Positions 5,363-5,454 of a stretch of DNA of 5,454 nt are shown here, piece by piece; within the stretch, counting starts at the first letter, position 1; the number at the start of each line of letters is the position of its first letter. Below the pieces are notes generated by a model that saw nothing but the letters and a program-made list of their open reading frames with translations, did not search any database and was not told where the DNA came from. The stretch is taken from contig SXIE01000409.1 of NCBI GenBank assembly GCA_005772945.1, positions 1 through 5,454 of the forward strand, read 5' to 3'. The translations under genes and the position numbers were made by a program. This stretch comes from Pseudomonadota bacterium (GTDB lineage: Bacteria > Myxococcota > UBA9042 > PHBI01).

Positions 5363-5381
5363 CGCGCCGCGCCAGGCGTCA
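5360..5381. terminator. Inverted repeat covering both stop codons at a convergent junction
   Basis: TGACGC (5360-5365) and GCGTCA (5376-5381) are inverted copies 10 bases apart. The left arm begins with the TGA stop of the outer-membrane gene, and the right arm ends with the minus-strand TGA of the EAL gene. A 6-bp stem without a T-tract is a weak terminator candidate for both strands. Confidence 0.35.
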
Positions 5382-5453
5382 GGGCGACCAACGCCACGCC
5401 GGAAACGCGCGCGCCGGGCGCGCCAGAAGATAACCCTGCAGGTAGTCGCAGCC
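5379..5453 (-). CDS. EAL-domain protein (c-di-GMP phosphodiesterase), C-terminal 24 codons only
   Basis: Reading the minus strand from the right edge gives GCDYLQGYLLARPARAF, a short tail and TGA at 5381-5379. The string CDYLQGYLLARP matches the final conserved block of EAL domains (G-x-D-x-x-Q-G-Y-x-x-x-x-P), which lies at the end of the domain. EAL proteins hydrolyse cyclic di-GMP; whether this one is catalytic, or carries GGDEF, PAS or receiver domains, cannot be told because the rest lies off the right edge. The protein ends about 12 residues after the QGY block, so EAL is its last domain. It converges on the outer-membrane gene with 16 bases between stops. Confidence 0.75.
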   Translation of the reverse strand, partial: GCDYLQGYLLARPARAFPAWRWSP

Positions 5454-5454
5454 G

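Overview
The window is very GC-rich, with coding densities, gene families and leaderless-looking GC hairpins typical of a deltaproteobacterial lineage; Myxococcota is the best guess (inference from composition and protein style, not from a marker gene). It holds six genes: four complete, and one cut at each edge.

Layout: (i) 2-1390 (+), most of a ribonuclease E/G-family endoribonuclease whose N-terminus lies off the left edge. (ii) 1410-4274 (-), a compact three-gene operon read right to left: a four-repeat, Cys-rich putative lipoprotein (3117-4274), a DUF692/MNIO-type multinuclear iron oxidase (2114-3073) and a 238-residue partner protein (1410-2126) whose C-terminal part looks like a PqqD-type winged helix (RiPP recognition element). 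The last two genes overlap by 13 nt. (iii) 4275-4522, a 248-bp divergent intergenic region with a sharp AT-rich island that probably carries the operon promoter, and a GC-rich inverted repeat. (iv) 4523-5362 (+), a predicted outer-membrane beta-barrel with a Sec signal peptide. (v) 5379-5453 (-), the last 24 codons of an EAL-domain (c-di-GMP phosphodiesterase) gene running in from the right edge. Both convergent gene junctions carry inverted repeats that cover stop codons.

The main point of interest is the minus-strand operon. Its order, substrate candidate - MNIO - partner, is that of known MNIO peptide-modification systems (methanobactin MbnABC, 3-thiaglutamate TglAHI, the bufferins). The candidate substrate is different: instead of a short peptide it is an exported 385-residue lipoprotein with a Pro/Val spacer and four ~80-residue repeats, each carrying a CY(xx)PC-like motif at an invariant distance from an Asn and an Asp. 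I infer that the oxidase and its partner modify these Cys-Tyr motifs before export to the cell envelope. This is a hypothesis; the sequence shows the linkage and the motifs, not the chemistry.
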